Made by a program: the position numbers and the translations under genes. From UBA1672 sp046542355 (GTDB lineage: Bacteria; Pseudomonadota; Alphaproteobacteria; Micavibrionales; Micavibrionaceae): a stretch of 22,416 bases of DNA. Below are positions 1-7,673 of the stretch, one piece after another; positions within the stretch are counted from its first letter, which is position 1; the number at the start of each line of letters is the position of its first letter. The notes below the pieces were generated by a model. That model was given only the letters and a program-made list of their open reading frames with translations. It did no database searches and was not told where the DNA came from. Location of the stretch: assembly GCA_046542355.1 (NCBI GenBank), contig JBKHBN010000029.1, forward strand, positions 1 through 22,416. Reading direction: 5' to 3'.

Positions 1-1262
1 CCACTCATCGTAGCGGGCAGCACGGCATCACTTCCACAAAATGTTGTTATCTCTTTGGAAGGACACATCCCCTCAGGCAGACCTGTACAAATCAGATTGC
101 CATCATCATCCACGCCGGAGACAAAATGATTTTGCGGGCACAGCACAAAAATCTCATCACTGCACTCAAGCTGTTTATTGGCCAGTCCAACAGCAAAAAG
201 ATCCTCATCACCCGCGCCAGTATAACAGCTCATACCCCCACTCGTGCCTACAGATTTCTGACCCTCGCTGCCAACCAGCGTCCCGCCGATCAGCTCAGGC
301 TCAAAGCAATTCCCAATCGCATTGGTGCCAAACTCACACAATCTCGAAGCAGAAAAACTGCCTGATGCAAAAATAACCCCATCAGCCGTGCCGCGCGTTC
401 TTACAGTCACATGGGGGGAGTTGCTCAGATCATCATCAACATCTGCTCCAAGCGCAAATCCTCTGACATTCTTCAGGTGAATATCCCGCTCGTGATCCGT
501 AACTTCAGAAACCTGCCATTCGGATATACCCACAGGTGCAAAATATCTCACCCGATCATCAAAACGATCATCACTTGTAAGACCGCCCGCAAAGATGGCA
601 TCCCCATCGCAATTTTCTTGCTCTCCAGCCGCCCCGTCACCACACGCCGCGCCAAGAACTCCGCCCCGGCTTCGGGCGCCAAAACCGTTCTTTCCATGCG
701 AAATAACAACAAAATCCGCGCTATCAGCGGGGCTGACAAGAGAAACAGAAGGATCACTCTGATCAACAATACCGATGCCACCACCATTGACGGTAAAGCT
801 GTTATTGGAAGTTTGCGGCAAAGTAACGGCATAAGTGTAGCGGTTTAAAGACGTATCATAGCTTTGATTTTCCCACAGATTTAGGGGTTTAAAGGGAACA
901 GAACCCACGAGAACACCCTCGCCCGTGGAAGGGTTGGTATAGTGACACACACCATCAGCGCAAGAGCCGGCAGCAGGCGCTGCGCCGATACAATCATCAT
1001 TATACTCAAAGCCATAAAGGGCATCTCCGGGCTGCGCTGTGGCAGGAGCCGGGCAGGGGTAGCGGCCATATAAGGAACGGTAATTACCAAGTGCATAGAC
1101 GACATCATCCAGCCCGCTTTCCGTGTCTTCAATATCTTTCTCAACGCGGTGCTGATGATACATGGCAATCAAAGGCACAGCAATAATGCCCAATACAAAA
1201 AGCACAAGCGAAAGCTCAAGCAGGGTAAAACCACCTTGTTTTTTATATCGTTTCTGAAACAT
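1..1262 (-). CDS. Prepilin-like surface protein, 3' end outside window
   Basis: The frame is open from an ATG at 1262 to the left edge, 420 codons with no stop. A good Shine-Dalgarno (GAGAGG) lies about 11 bases before the ATG. The N-terminus is basic (MFQKRYKKQGG), then GFTLLELSLVLFVLG. This is a type IV prepilin/pseudopilin class III signal: cleavage is expected after the Gly before FTLLE, with Glu at mature +5 and a hydrophobic helix. A 'RYPCPAPATAQPGDALYG' segment follows near residue 75, then a Gly/Asp-rich extracellular-type domain with many cysteines. The C-terminal part repeats signatures of the gene just upstream (CFEPELIGG; CPQNHFVSGVDDDGNLIC), so the two are paralogues. The 49-base spacing suggests one operon. 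The protein is probably processed by a prepilin peptidase and assembled or displayed outside. The true C-terminus is not in the window. Confidence 0.85.
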   Translation of the reverse strand, partial: MFQKRYKKQGGFTLLELSLVLFVLGIIAVPLIAMYHQHRVEKDIEDTESGLDDVVYALGNYRSLYGRYPCPAPATAQPGDALYGFEYNDDCIGAAPAAGSCADGVCHYTNPSTGEGVLVGSVPFKPLNLWENQSYDTSLNRYTYAVTLPQTSNNSFTVNGGGIGIVDQSDPSVSLVSPADSADFVVISHGKNGFGARSRGGVLGAACGDGAAGEQENCDGDAIFAGGLTSDDRFDDRVRYFAPVGISEWQVSEVTDHERDIHLKNVRGFALGADVDDDLSNSPHVTVRTRGTADGVIFASGSFSASRLCEFGTNAIGNCFEPELIGGTLVGSEGQKSVGTSGGMSCYTGAGDEDLFAVGLANKQLECSDEIFVLCPQNHFVSGVDDDGNLICTGLPEGMCPSKEITTFCGSDAVLPATMS

Positions 1263-1311
1263 CAAAATATACCTCTCTTAAAATTCCGATAAATGCAGCC
1301 CTTACGCAGCT

Positions 1312-2652
1312 CTAAAAACTAGAACATACCGGACGCCCGTCGGCACCAATTCCTGTAACGACAAACATATCTGGGCATACTTCGGGTACAATTTGGTTAG
1401 TATCGACCGCCAACGCCCTACCATTACCGGCAGGATCTTCTGGATCACCGCCATCCACAGCAATCAGGCCGCTACCGCACATAACAGAACCCTGTCTAAT
1501 GGCCATGACGCCGCGATTGACATCGGCAACACCGCCTGCATTATAGGCCGGATCTGAACCCTCACACTTCATAGAAGCAACGTCGCCAGTTATGATTTCG
1601 GGGTTAAAACACGTTCCATCGCTGTCACAAAAATTGTCTGATTGGAGATTGCCGCCATAAACCGTTCCATCATCCGGATTAATGCCAGTAGAGGATTTAA
1701 CCCGACCATCGATATGCAAGGAGTGTTCTGGCTCGGATGTCCCTATACCAACACGCGTTGCATCTGTAAGAACAAAGGTGGCATTTTCCGGATCAGTGCC
1801 ATACAGGGCATTATCCTCATGTTGAAACCAGGTATTGACAGGGCGATTTTGCTGATAAGCTGTTGTATCGTCAAAGAAACGTTCACCGGCTACATCTGAA
1901 TAAGCATAACTCCTGAAACCAAAGATCCCTGTTCCGGAGAAAAACACCTCATCGAAATCACAATTTTCAAGATCGTAACCTTCACCATCACAATCAGAAA
2001 GGCGTACACCCTGATTGTTAAAACCCCCTACAGCACTTCTGCCGGTTGTAAATAAAAAGAAATCGTAATCATCTGGTGAAAGGGTAGGATTCCTGTCATC
2101 ATCCAGATACATAACATTTATATGTCCGCCATTAACAGAGCTGTAGGTTGCCGGATCTGTTTGTGAGTAGGATATGGCGTAAATAATCTTGTTATTCCAA
2201 TATCCTGTAGAGTAATCTGCTCTCATTCCCATTTCTGCAAAAGGAAAGCCGCCAATAAGGACAGCATCAGGGCCATTACTGGTTTTACAAATCCCGCCAT
2301 GCGTAAGCCAGGCACCGGAATGACAGTGTTTGATGCCTGGGAGATGGTTACATGTAACAGAAGCACCATATCCCGCATCGCCTTGTTTTAAGGTTAGATC
2401 AGCAGGGCAGGGATAAACAGAGTTTCCAGAATCAAAGTATTGATTAAGCGATCTTTTAGCAATACTGAGTTTGCTCTGATCATGTTTTAGAGCTTTTTCA
2501 ATAAGTTGAACCTTTTGTATATAGAACATGGGGATAACAAAAAGCCCCACAAGAACAACAGCAATCGCTGCTTCCATCAAAGAAAAACCTTTATTGGAAT
2601 AAAAGCAACACCCCAGACGCTTGAGCCTGTCTAAAAAACCCTTAATTTTCAT
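1312..2652 (-). CDS. Prepilin-like protein with tail-fibre-like stalk motif
   Basis: 446 residues. The N-terminus has a basic leader of about 22 residues, then the prepilin motif KGFSLMEAAIAVVLVGLFV: cleavage after Gly, Glu at +5, hydrophobic helix. Near residue 80 is VYPCPADLTLKQGDAGYG, matching the second gene of the pair. The middle is an Asp/Gly/Tyr-rich globular region. Around residues 300-320 is VGIGTSEPEHSLHIDGRV, which resembles the V-G-I-G-T-x-x-P-x-x-L-H-h-x-G motif of phage tail-fibre and adhesin stalks. The C-terminus carries CFNPEIITGD and CPDMFVVTGIGADGRPVC, both matched in the downstream paralogue. The likely role is an exported, pilus-tip or surface-displayed recognition protein; the ligand is unknown. 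The start lacks a strong Shine-Dalgarno, and about 150 bp of very AT-rich DNA lies upstream. The family call is firm for the N-terminus and inferred for the rest. Confidence 0.85.
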   Translation of the reverse strand: MKIKGFLDRLKRLGCCFYSNKGFSLMEAAIAVVLVGLFVIPMFYIQKVQLIEKALKHDQSKLSIAKRSLNQYFDSGNSVYPCPADLTLKQGDAGYGASVTCNHLPGIKHCHSGAWLTHGGICKTSNGPDAVLIGGFPFAEMGMRADYSTGYWNNKIIYAISYSQTDPATYSSVNGGHINVMYLDDDRNPTLSPDDYDFFLFTTGRSAVGGFNNQGVRLSDCDGEGYDLENCDFDEVFFSGTGIFGFRSYAYSDVAGERFFDDTTAYQQNRPVNTWFQHEDNALYGTDPENATFVLTDATRVGIGTSEPEHSLHIDGRVKSSTGINPDDGTVYGGNLQSDNFCDSDGTCFNPEIITGDVASMKCEGSDPAYNAGGVADVNRGVMAIRQGSVMCGSGLIAVDGGDPEDPAGNGRALAVDTNQIVPEVCPDMFVVTGIGADGRPVCSSF

Positions 2653-2804
2653 AATTTACCAATACTTTATTTCAAACCGGTTACATTAAACTTTATCATA
2701 ATTTTAGTTAAAATTTTATAAAAGTTATTTCTATTAAATAGGATAAGAAATAAAGGGATTAAAAGGGCTTTGGGATAATATGAAAAAAGCTAAAGAGGCC
2801 ATAT

Positions 2805-3164
2805 TCAGCGATCTTCAACGTTCATTTCCTCGGTCATCGTCTTTTTTTTACAGAGGGGGTTTGCTGGAAGGTTTAGAATATATTTATCAAGTATGTCCGT
2901 TAAGTCTTCTACGCCCCATTTTCTAGCTAAAATAATAAGTAAAACAAGCTGTAAAAGTAGTATTGATATTGGCGCACCCCAACCCTCCATATTGGTGAAG
3001 AAAAAGACATTTAAAAGGATAAGAAGACTTAAGGCCCAGCAAAATCGTTCCTCATGTCTTTCTTCTTTAACCTCTTCTAGTTGAGTTTGTAGGGTGGCTA
3101 TTTGCTTATCCTTTTTCCCCTCATCATCCGGAATCTTATCAAAATTGTCGTAGTTATCTGTCAC
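2805..3164 (-). CDS. Small two-helix membrane protein, candidate toxin partner
   Basis: 119 residues, starting at GTG (3164) inside the end of the preceding gene (11-base overlap), so translation is probably coupled. Residues 1-40 are highly charged and read as a short coiled coil (DKQIATLQTQLEEVKEERHE). Two hydrophobic segments follow, about residues 42-58 (WALSLLILLNVFFFTN) and 64-80 (APISILLLQLVLLIILA). A polar tail rich in K, E and D ends the protein. No enzyme motif is visible. Because it overlaps a Panacea-domain gene, it fits the membrane-type toxins described as partners of Panacea antitoxins. The toxin role is inference from context. It could also be an unrelated small membrane protein. 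Confidence 0.7.
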   Translation of the reverse strand: MTDNYDNFDKIPDDEGKKDKQIATLQTQLEEVKEERHEERFCWALSLLILLNVFFFTNMEGWGAPISILLLQLVLLIILARKWGVEDLTDILDKYILNLPANPLCKKKTMTEEMNVEDR

Positions 3165-3600
3165 TGCTTAGCTTTCTGTATTCATCTAAAATGTCTTGGT
3201 TTGGAATTATTACACCTCTTGCCCCCGGAACATAATTTTTATCCCATGCCCCACCTGGCCTATGCGTAAAATCAACTAACCTACTAGCGCTTTTAGCGAG
3301 AAGTGAAGAGCAAGCTCTCTCTATTTCCGCTTCTTCTGGTGTCCCTGAGATGTTTTGTAGAGAATGAAAGCCCATCCTAATCGGCTTAGAACCATATTTC
3401 TTTGCATCATGGTATAGCTCAGGAACGACTGGCCCGTAATCCCATGCTTCAAAACTTGATCCGATTAAAGGCTTGCCATTGTTATTACCGAGAAAAACCA
3501 TGTGAGCAAGATAAAGAATCTTCTGCAATTGAAGGTTTGTTACCTGCCAATCACCTAATTCACAAATTTTCTTTGCTGCTGCTGTGGCTGAAATAGTCAT
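3154..3600 (-). CDS. Panacea (DUF4065, SocA-like) domain protein, likely antitoxin
   Basis: 148 residues from ATG 3600. A frame extension to GTG 3615 exists, but a perfect GGAGG lies 8 bases before ATG 3600, which decides the start. The sequence shows the Panacea/DUF4065 pattern: MTISATAAAKKICEL, then LTNLQLQK-type helix (TNLQLQKILYLAHMVFLG), then FEAWDYGPVVPELYHDAKKYG near residues 50-70, with an acidic helical C-terminus. Family members include Caulobacter SocA, phage GepA-like proteins and the promiscuous PanA antitoxins, which neutralise a toxin encoded next door. Here the neighbour is an overlapping membrane-protein gene, downstream in the antitoxin-first order. A -35/-10 pair lies about 20 bases upstream. 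The domain call is firm; the antitoxin function is inferred from family and arrangement. Confidence 0.85.
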   Translation of the reverse strand: MTISATAAAKKICELGDWQVTNLQLQKILYLAHMVFLGNNNGKPLIGSSFEAWDYGPVVPELYHDAKKYGSKPIRMGFHSLQNISGTPEEAEIERACSSLLAKSASRLVDFTHRPGGAWDKNYVPGARGVIIPNQDILDEYRKLSSDR

Positions 3601-3618
3601 GTTATTTACCTCCACAAT

Positions 3619-3647
3619 AGTTTACAGAATCAAAAGTATATTTACAA
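3619..3647 (-). promoter_or_regulatory. Predicted promoter of the Panacea gene pair
   Basis: Reading leftward, TTGTAA (3647-3642), a 17-base spacer and TAAACT (3624-3619), then the GGAGG ribosome site and ATG 3600. The transcript leader would be very short. A perfect 11-base inverted repeat, GTAACGGTTAC (3682-3692), lies upstream and could be an operator. Such sites are common at autoregulated toxin-antitoxin operons. Prediction by eye only. Confidence 0.45.
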
Positions 3648-3707
3648 GGTTGTTCCTGAAATGTTCTTCGTAATGTTGTTGGTAACGGTTACACGATCTA
3701 AAGGCTT

Positions 3708-3737
3708 TTGACAAATAAATCAGGAATCTTGTTATAC
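3708..3737 (+). promoter_or_regulatory. Possible orphan rightward promoter
   Basis: TTGACA (3708-3713), 18 bases, TTATAC (3732-3737). No plus-strand gene follows: the next DNA is the 3' end of the cold-shock gene on the other strand. If active, it would make an RNA antisense to that gene. The box overlaps an imperfect inverted repeat, GTTAT-6-ATAAC (3731-3746). It could be chance in AT-rich DNA. The rest of the 3616-3818 spacer shows nothing clear. Confidence 0.25.
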
Positions 3738-3818
3738 AAGCATAACATACCCTATACCCTTACCCACTCGCACCCGCAGGATAATGTCGTAATTTAAAAT
3801 AAAATAGAGAGCATAAAC

Positions 3819-4340
3819 CTAGCGCAAGACTTCAATATCAACCGCTTCACGTCCCTTATCGACGATTTTCAAGGTCACGCGCACGCGTTGGCCAGCCTCA
3901 AGCTCATCCATTTCGAGCTTATCAAGCAAGGTCTTGTGTACAAAAACATCTTTCATGCCATCATCAGGGATAATAAAACCAAATCCTTTTTCAGGTTTAT
4001 ACCATTTCACAAGACCGCCCATAGTCACGGTTCCGGTTTCTTCGTCCATCTCCGGCATCGTGCTAAGAGCGCCTTTGTCAATGATCTCTACAACTTCCTT
4101 GACCTGACGTCCTTTATCTCCGTTTGTGATCTTGCATAACAATACCGCACCCTCTCCAATGGAGTGTAATCCGGCCTGTTGTAGGGTGGTAATATGAAGA
4201 AATGCATCATACGAACCGTCTTCTGGCACAAGAAAACCGAAACCTTTTGCGCCATTAAACCATTTAAGATGCAGCTCCGCTGTTAACAGCTCCTCCTGTG
4301 GTGGGGGAGACTGAATGTTTTCAACATTATTTTGCAACAT
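3819..4340 (-). CDS. Two-domain cold-shock protein
   Basis: 173 residues from ATG 4340, which has an AAAGG-type ribosome site 8 bases upstream. Two cold-shock domains are visible. The first covers about residues 21-87, with RNP1 GAKGFGFLVPEDG and RNP2 DAFLHITTL. The second covers about residues 106-172, with KWYKPEKGFGFIIPDDG and DVFVHKTLL. Both keep the aromatic and basic nucleic-acid-binding residues. Tandem-CSD proteins of this size are common in alphaproteobacteria and bind single-stranded RNA or DNA, acting as RNA chaperones. The frame stays open upstream to 4469 and would add a hydrophobic stretch (about MGTSMLLILLMCNFLS onward) ending in SKSKRR. I treat that as leader because the promoter at 4529-4558 would give a leader of about 180 bases, typical of cold-shock mRNAs. 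A membrane-anchored version starting near 4463 cannot be excluded. Confidence 0.85.
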   Translation of the reverse strand: MLQNNVENIQSPPPQEELLTAELHLKWFNGAKGFGFLVPEDGSYDAFLHITTLQQAGLHSIGEGAVLLCKITNGDKGRQVKEVVEIIDKGALSTMPEMDEETGTVTMGGLVKWYKPEKGFGFIIPDDGMKDVFVHKTLLDKLEMDELEAGQRVRVTLKIVDKGREAVDIEVLR

Positions 4341-4397
4341 AGAACGCCTTTTACTTTTACTCGAACTAAAGTGTATAAATAAAAAAATACTCAGGAA

Positions 4398-4445
4398 AGA
4401 AGTTACACATAAGCAGGATAAGAAGTTACACATAAGCAGGATAAG
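4398..4445 (-). repeat. Tandem duplication of a 23-bp unit in the cold-shock leader
   Basis: Two adjacent exact copies of a 23-bp unit (4398-4420 and 4421-4443), with two further matching bases, beginning AGAAGTTACACATAAGCAGG on the plus strand. The period is not a multiple of three, so it would change frame if this were coding. That argues for untranslated leader or for a recent slippage duplication. Confidence 0.85.
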
Positions 4446-4528
4446 GAGCATAGAAGTCCCCATCGACAATATTGCCTTATTTTAAATCGAAAATCTAGGG
4501 TGTTTTTGCGCACGAACCTATGGCGCTG

Positions 4529-4558
4529 ATTATAAAGCATAAAAACAGAAGGCGTTAA
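4529..4558 (-). promoter_or_regulatory. Predicted promoter of the cold-shock gene, long leader
   Basis: Reading leftward: TTAACG (4558-4553), 18 bases, perfect TATAAT (4534-4529). Transcription would start near 4522, leaving about 180 bases before ATG 4340. Long structured leaders acting as thermosensors are known for cspA-type genes. Here the leader contains the 23-bp duplication. Confidence 0.55.
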
Positions 4559-4617
4559 CATAAGAAAAGCATCATACAATAATAATCAGGAAAAAGATGT
4601 GGAGAACACGATTGTAC

Positions 4618-5157
4618 TCAAGCCATCCTCTTTTTGCGCAGCATAACAAGATAAATTTCGTAATCATGAAGTGTATCACGTGTGCTATCGGGGAAGTCAG
4701 ACTGGCGCCAGCCAACATAGTGAAAGCCATGTTTAATCATAGCGGCGCGCGAAGCATGATTCCCTTCACGGTGGTTGGTGTGCAATTTTGTCCACTGTTC
4801 ATGGCCAAGAGCAAAATTTATGCGCGCCTTGTAAAACAGACATGAATAGCCATTGCCGCGGTAATCTGGTTCAATAAAGCTCATACCCAGAAATCCGGTT
4901 TTTCCGGAAGGATCGTCTGGCCATGTATGAACGGATGTAATACCAACATGTTTTAATCCCTCAAATAAACCAAAGACCTGTTTGTCCACATCATTAAGAA
5001 TCTTGAGCCAGTATTCATCGGGGCAATTTTCGACGTCTTGAAAATTTTCTCCATAATAACCCGGGTGCATCTTTAAAGCACGCAAACGCATTGTACGAAA
5101 AAGATCAAGATCATGGCATCCCAGTGCACGAATAGAAATATCGTGATGATCGGCCAT
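4618..5157 (-). CDS. GNAT-family N-acetyltransferase
   Basis: 179 residues, starting one base after the pheT stop, with a GAGAGG ribosome site inside the pheT end, so it is probably translated with pheT. It opens with an ISIRALGCHDLDLFRTMRLRAL strand-helix typical of GNAT proteins. The acetyl-CoA-binding motif A is SFIEPDYRGNGYSCLFYKARI (about residues 94-114, R-x-x-G-x-G/A type as R-G-N-G-Y). Motif B is HREGNHASRAAMIKHGFHYVG, the common N-x-x-A/S-x-x-x-Y/H-x-K-x-G-F pattern. The substrate cannot be told from sequence; small molecules or protein amino groups are possible. Position after pheT is unusual, and a second unrelated-looking GNAT gene lies before pheT. Confidence 0.85.
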   Translation of the reverse strand: MADHHDISIRALGCHDLDLFRTMRLRALKMHPGYYGENFQDVENCPDEYWLKILNDVDKQVFGLFEGLKHVGITSVHTWPDDPSGKTGFLGMSFIEPDYRGNGYSCLFYKARINFALGHEQWTKLHTNHREGNHASRAAMIKHGFHYVGWRQSDFPDSTRDTLHDYEIYLVMLRKKRMA

Positions 5158-5158
5158 T

Positions 5159-7564
5159 CTATCCTCTCAAGACACCGCCGCATTGATTGACCACAGCATC
5201 AATAACATTATTCATCAGCGCATCAAGCTGCTCGTCGCTCAAAGTGGCGTCTTTTGGTTCTATGCGCACGCTCAAAGCCACGGATTTATGACCCTCTTCA
5301 ATATTCTTGCTCGTATAAATGTCAAAGACACTGGCATCACTGATCAGGGTTTTATCTCCGGATTTGGCTGCGCGCACAAGATCTTCTGCCGATACATCAT
5401 CCTTAACAACAAAGGCAAAATCACGGGTTAAAGGCTGGAACGCTGAGAGCTGCAACAGCGGCTTCGCAGTTCCTTTCTTGCGCGGTTGAGGGATATTCTC
5501 TAAAAACACTTCAAATCCGGCAGCAGGCGTTTTCAAACCCATCTCATCAAGCACAGCCGGATGAAGCTCTCCAAATTGCGCAATCACGGTTTTACCAAGG
5601 CGCATAACACCGCTGCGCCCTGGATGGTAGTAACCCGGCGCATCATTTGAAATGCGGGCATTGGAAGCTGGGGCGCCACATGCTTCCAAAACGTTTAGTA
5701 CATCGGCTTTCGCATCATAGGCATCGACCACGCGCTCCTTAACATCATCAGCCCAGTGGCGCGGTGTTTTATGTCCCGCACGCACACCGGCAGCCATGTA
5801 ATCCTGACCATTAACTTTTGCGCTTCGAAAAACAGGCCCCACCTCGCAAAGCGCAACGTCAGCATATCCGCGATCAGCATTGCGCTGCGCTGCCTCAATC
5901 AGATTGGGCAAAATAGAGGGACGCATCTGATCCAGCTCGGAGTTAATAGGATTACACAAGGTCAAAGCAGGATTATCATTAGAACCAAAAATCCTGGCCA
6001 GATCCCTGTTCATAAACGACCAGGTCACACATTCGCTAAAACCGTTTGCTGTCATTGCCGTTCGTGCCATACGTGCGCGGCTTAAGTTAAGGGTTTCCGC
6101 AGAGCGGGTCACAGCGCTATCAGGGCGCACGGAAACAGGCTCAATTTTATCAAGGCCGTAAATACGTGATATTTCCTCTGTTAAATCAGCCTTTCCTTCA
6201 ACATCGCCGCGCCATGAAGGAGGGGAAACTTTGAGATGGTCAGTGGATATGCGCTCAACATCAAAACCCAAGCGCTCCAATATAGAAACCTGATCATCCG
6301 CAGGCACATCTATACCGCATAGCTTTTTCGTATAAGCAGGATCAAAATCGATAACGCGTTTCCACGCTGGTACCCCGCCAGCCTGTATAACCTCGCTGAC
6401 CTCGCTTTGCTCAGTGCCGCAAATCTCCAGCACAAGGCGCGTCGCAATCTCCAGCCCCGTGCGCGTAAATTCCGGGTCAACGCCGCGCTCAAAACGGTAA
6501 CGTGCATCACTGGAAATTCCCATATCCCGCCCTGTGCGCGCGATGCGCATTGGATCAAAATGCGCTGCTTCAATGAAAACATTCACAGTATCATCCTCGC
6601 AAGCCGTACTAACCCCGCCGACAATACCCGCCAGCGATACAAAACCGCTCTCATCATATATACCAATAGCGCCAGCCATCACATCATAGTTCTTGTCATT
6701 CAGGGCATCGAAAGACTCATCGCCAGTGGTCGTACGTAAAACCAGATTGCCCTTGACTTTATCAGCATCAAACACATGCAAGGGGCGGCCATACTCCACC
6801 GTCATCAAATTGGTAATATCCACCAGCGCAGAAATAGGGCGTAGACTAACATTTTTAAGCATATTTTGCAGCCATAAAGGTGATGGGCCGTTCTTTATAT
6901 TCTTGACCACGCGCCCGCAAAACATGTTACAGCCCTCATCCTCAATCTGCACATCAATCGGGCAGGGAAATCTACCCTCAACTTGAGCATCTTCAGGGGG
7001 TTTGAGAGTTCCCAAGCCTGCTGCAGCCAGATCACGGGCAATACCGCGCACACCGGCACAATCGGCGCGATTAGGCGTCAGGCCGATCTCAATAATTTTT
7101 TCATCCAGCCCGAAAATCTCAGCCATAGGCATGCCGATATCATAGGATTCATCAACTTCGATAATGCCTTGATGTTCATCCGACAGACACATCTCGCGCT
7201 CCGATACCAGCATACCGTTTGACTCAACGCCGCGGATCTTGGTTTTCTTCAGCGTAAGTTCAAGCCCCGGAATATAAGCCCCGGAAGAAGCAAACACACC
7301 CTTCATCCCTGCGCGGGCATTAGGAGCGCCGCAGACAACCTGCAAAACGCCATCTTCTGTTCTTACGCTGCAAACCTTGAGCTTGTCGGCATCAGGATGC
7401 TTTTCTGCCTTTTCAACATAAGCCACCTTAAAAGGCGCATATATTTGAGATTTATCCTCGAATTCCTCCAGCTCAAGCCCGATATTGGTCAGGCAATCGC
7501 AGATCTCCTCATCGCTTGCGTTTGTATCCAGATGTTTTTTAAGCCAGTTAATTGTGAATTTCAT
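5159..7564 (-). CDS. pheT: Phenylalanyl-tRNA synthetase beta subunit
   Basis: 801 residues from ATG 7564 (MKFTINWLKKHL, the usual PheT start); a longer TTG-start extension is rejected. PheT pairs with PheS as an alpha2-beta2 cytoplasmic enzyme charging tRNA-Phe. Domains in order: the N-terminal tRNA-binding OB fold (about residues 40-150, with HPDADKLKVCSV and VVCGAPNARAG), B3/B4 editing region (about 210-390, including EAAHFDP and RTGRDMGISSDARYRFERGVDP), B5 (about 400-480), a catalytic-like core (SECVTWSFMN; NPINSELDQMRPSILPNL), and a C-terminal ferredoxin-like anticodon-binding domain (about 710-801, beginning AFQPLTRDFAFVV). The length is normal. There is no clear Shine-Dalgarno. Unlike the usual pheS-pheT arrangement, a GNAT gene and a palindrome lie between pheS and pheT, with 109 bases before the ATG. 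Confidence 0.97.
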   Translation of the reverse strand: MKFTINWLKKHLDTNASDEEICDCLTNIGLELEEFEDKSQIYAPFKVAYVEKAEKHPDADKLKVCSVRTEDGVLQVVCGAPNARAGMKGVFASSGAYIPGLELTLKKTKIRGVESNGMLVSEREMCLSDEHQGIIEVDESYDIGMPMAEIFGLDEKIIEIGLTPNRADCAGVRGIARDLAAAGLGTLKPPEDAQVEGRFPCPIDVQIEDEGCNMFCGRVVKNIKNGPSPLWLQNMLKNVSLRPISALVDITNLMTVEYGRPLHVFDADKVKGNLVLRTTTGDESFDALNDKNYDVMAGAIGIYDESGFVSLAGIVGGVSTACEDDTVNVFIEAAHFDPMRIARTGRDMGISSDARYRFERGVDPEFTRTGLEIATRLVLEICGTEQSEVSEVIQAGGVPAWKRVIDFDPAYTKKLCGIDVPADDQVSILERLGFDVERISTDHLKVSPPSWRGDVEGKADLTEEISRIYGLDKIEPVSVRPDSAVTRSAETLNLSRARMARTAMTANGFSECVTWSFMNRDLARIFGSNDNPALTLCNPINSELDQMRPSILPNLIEAAQRNADRGYADVALCEVGPVFRSAKVNGQDYMAAGVRAGHKTPRHWADDVKERVVDAYDAKADVLNVLEACGAPASNARISNDAPGYYHPGRSGVMRLGKTVIAQFGELHPAVLDEMGLKTPAAGFEVFLENIPQPRKKGTAKPLLQLSAFQPLTRDFAFVVKDDVSAEDLVRAAKSGDKTLISDASVFDIYTSKNIEEGHKSVALSVRIEPKDATLSDEQLDALMNNVIDAVVNQCGGVLRG

Positions 7565-7673
7565 GAGTTTTCTATACTTGTTTTCGTAATATAATTTTAA
7601 AAAATGCGAGCGCTTATCTAAGCCCAAAATCTTTTATTTTCCAAGGATTTTCTTCATTAAAAGCCAGCCTTTT

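Noticed and set aside
41..848. Several plus-strand open frames in the first kilobase
   Set aside because: They are opposite the unclosed prepilin-like gene, whose frame is open for 420 codons with a proper start and signal.
7565..7627. TTG-start extension of pheT
   Set aside because: PheT proteins start at MKFTINWL; the extra residues are untypical and the start codon is weak.
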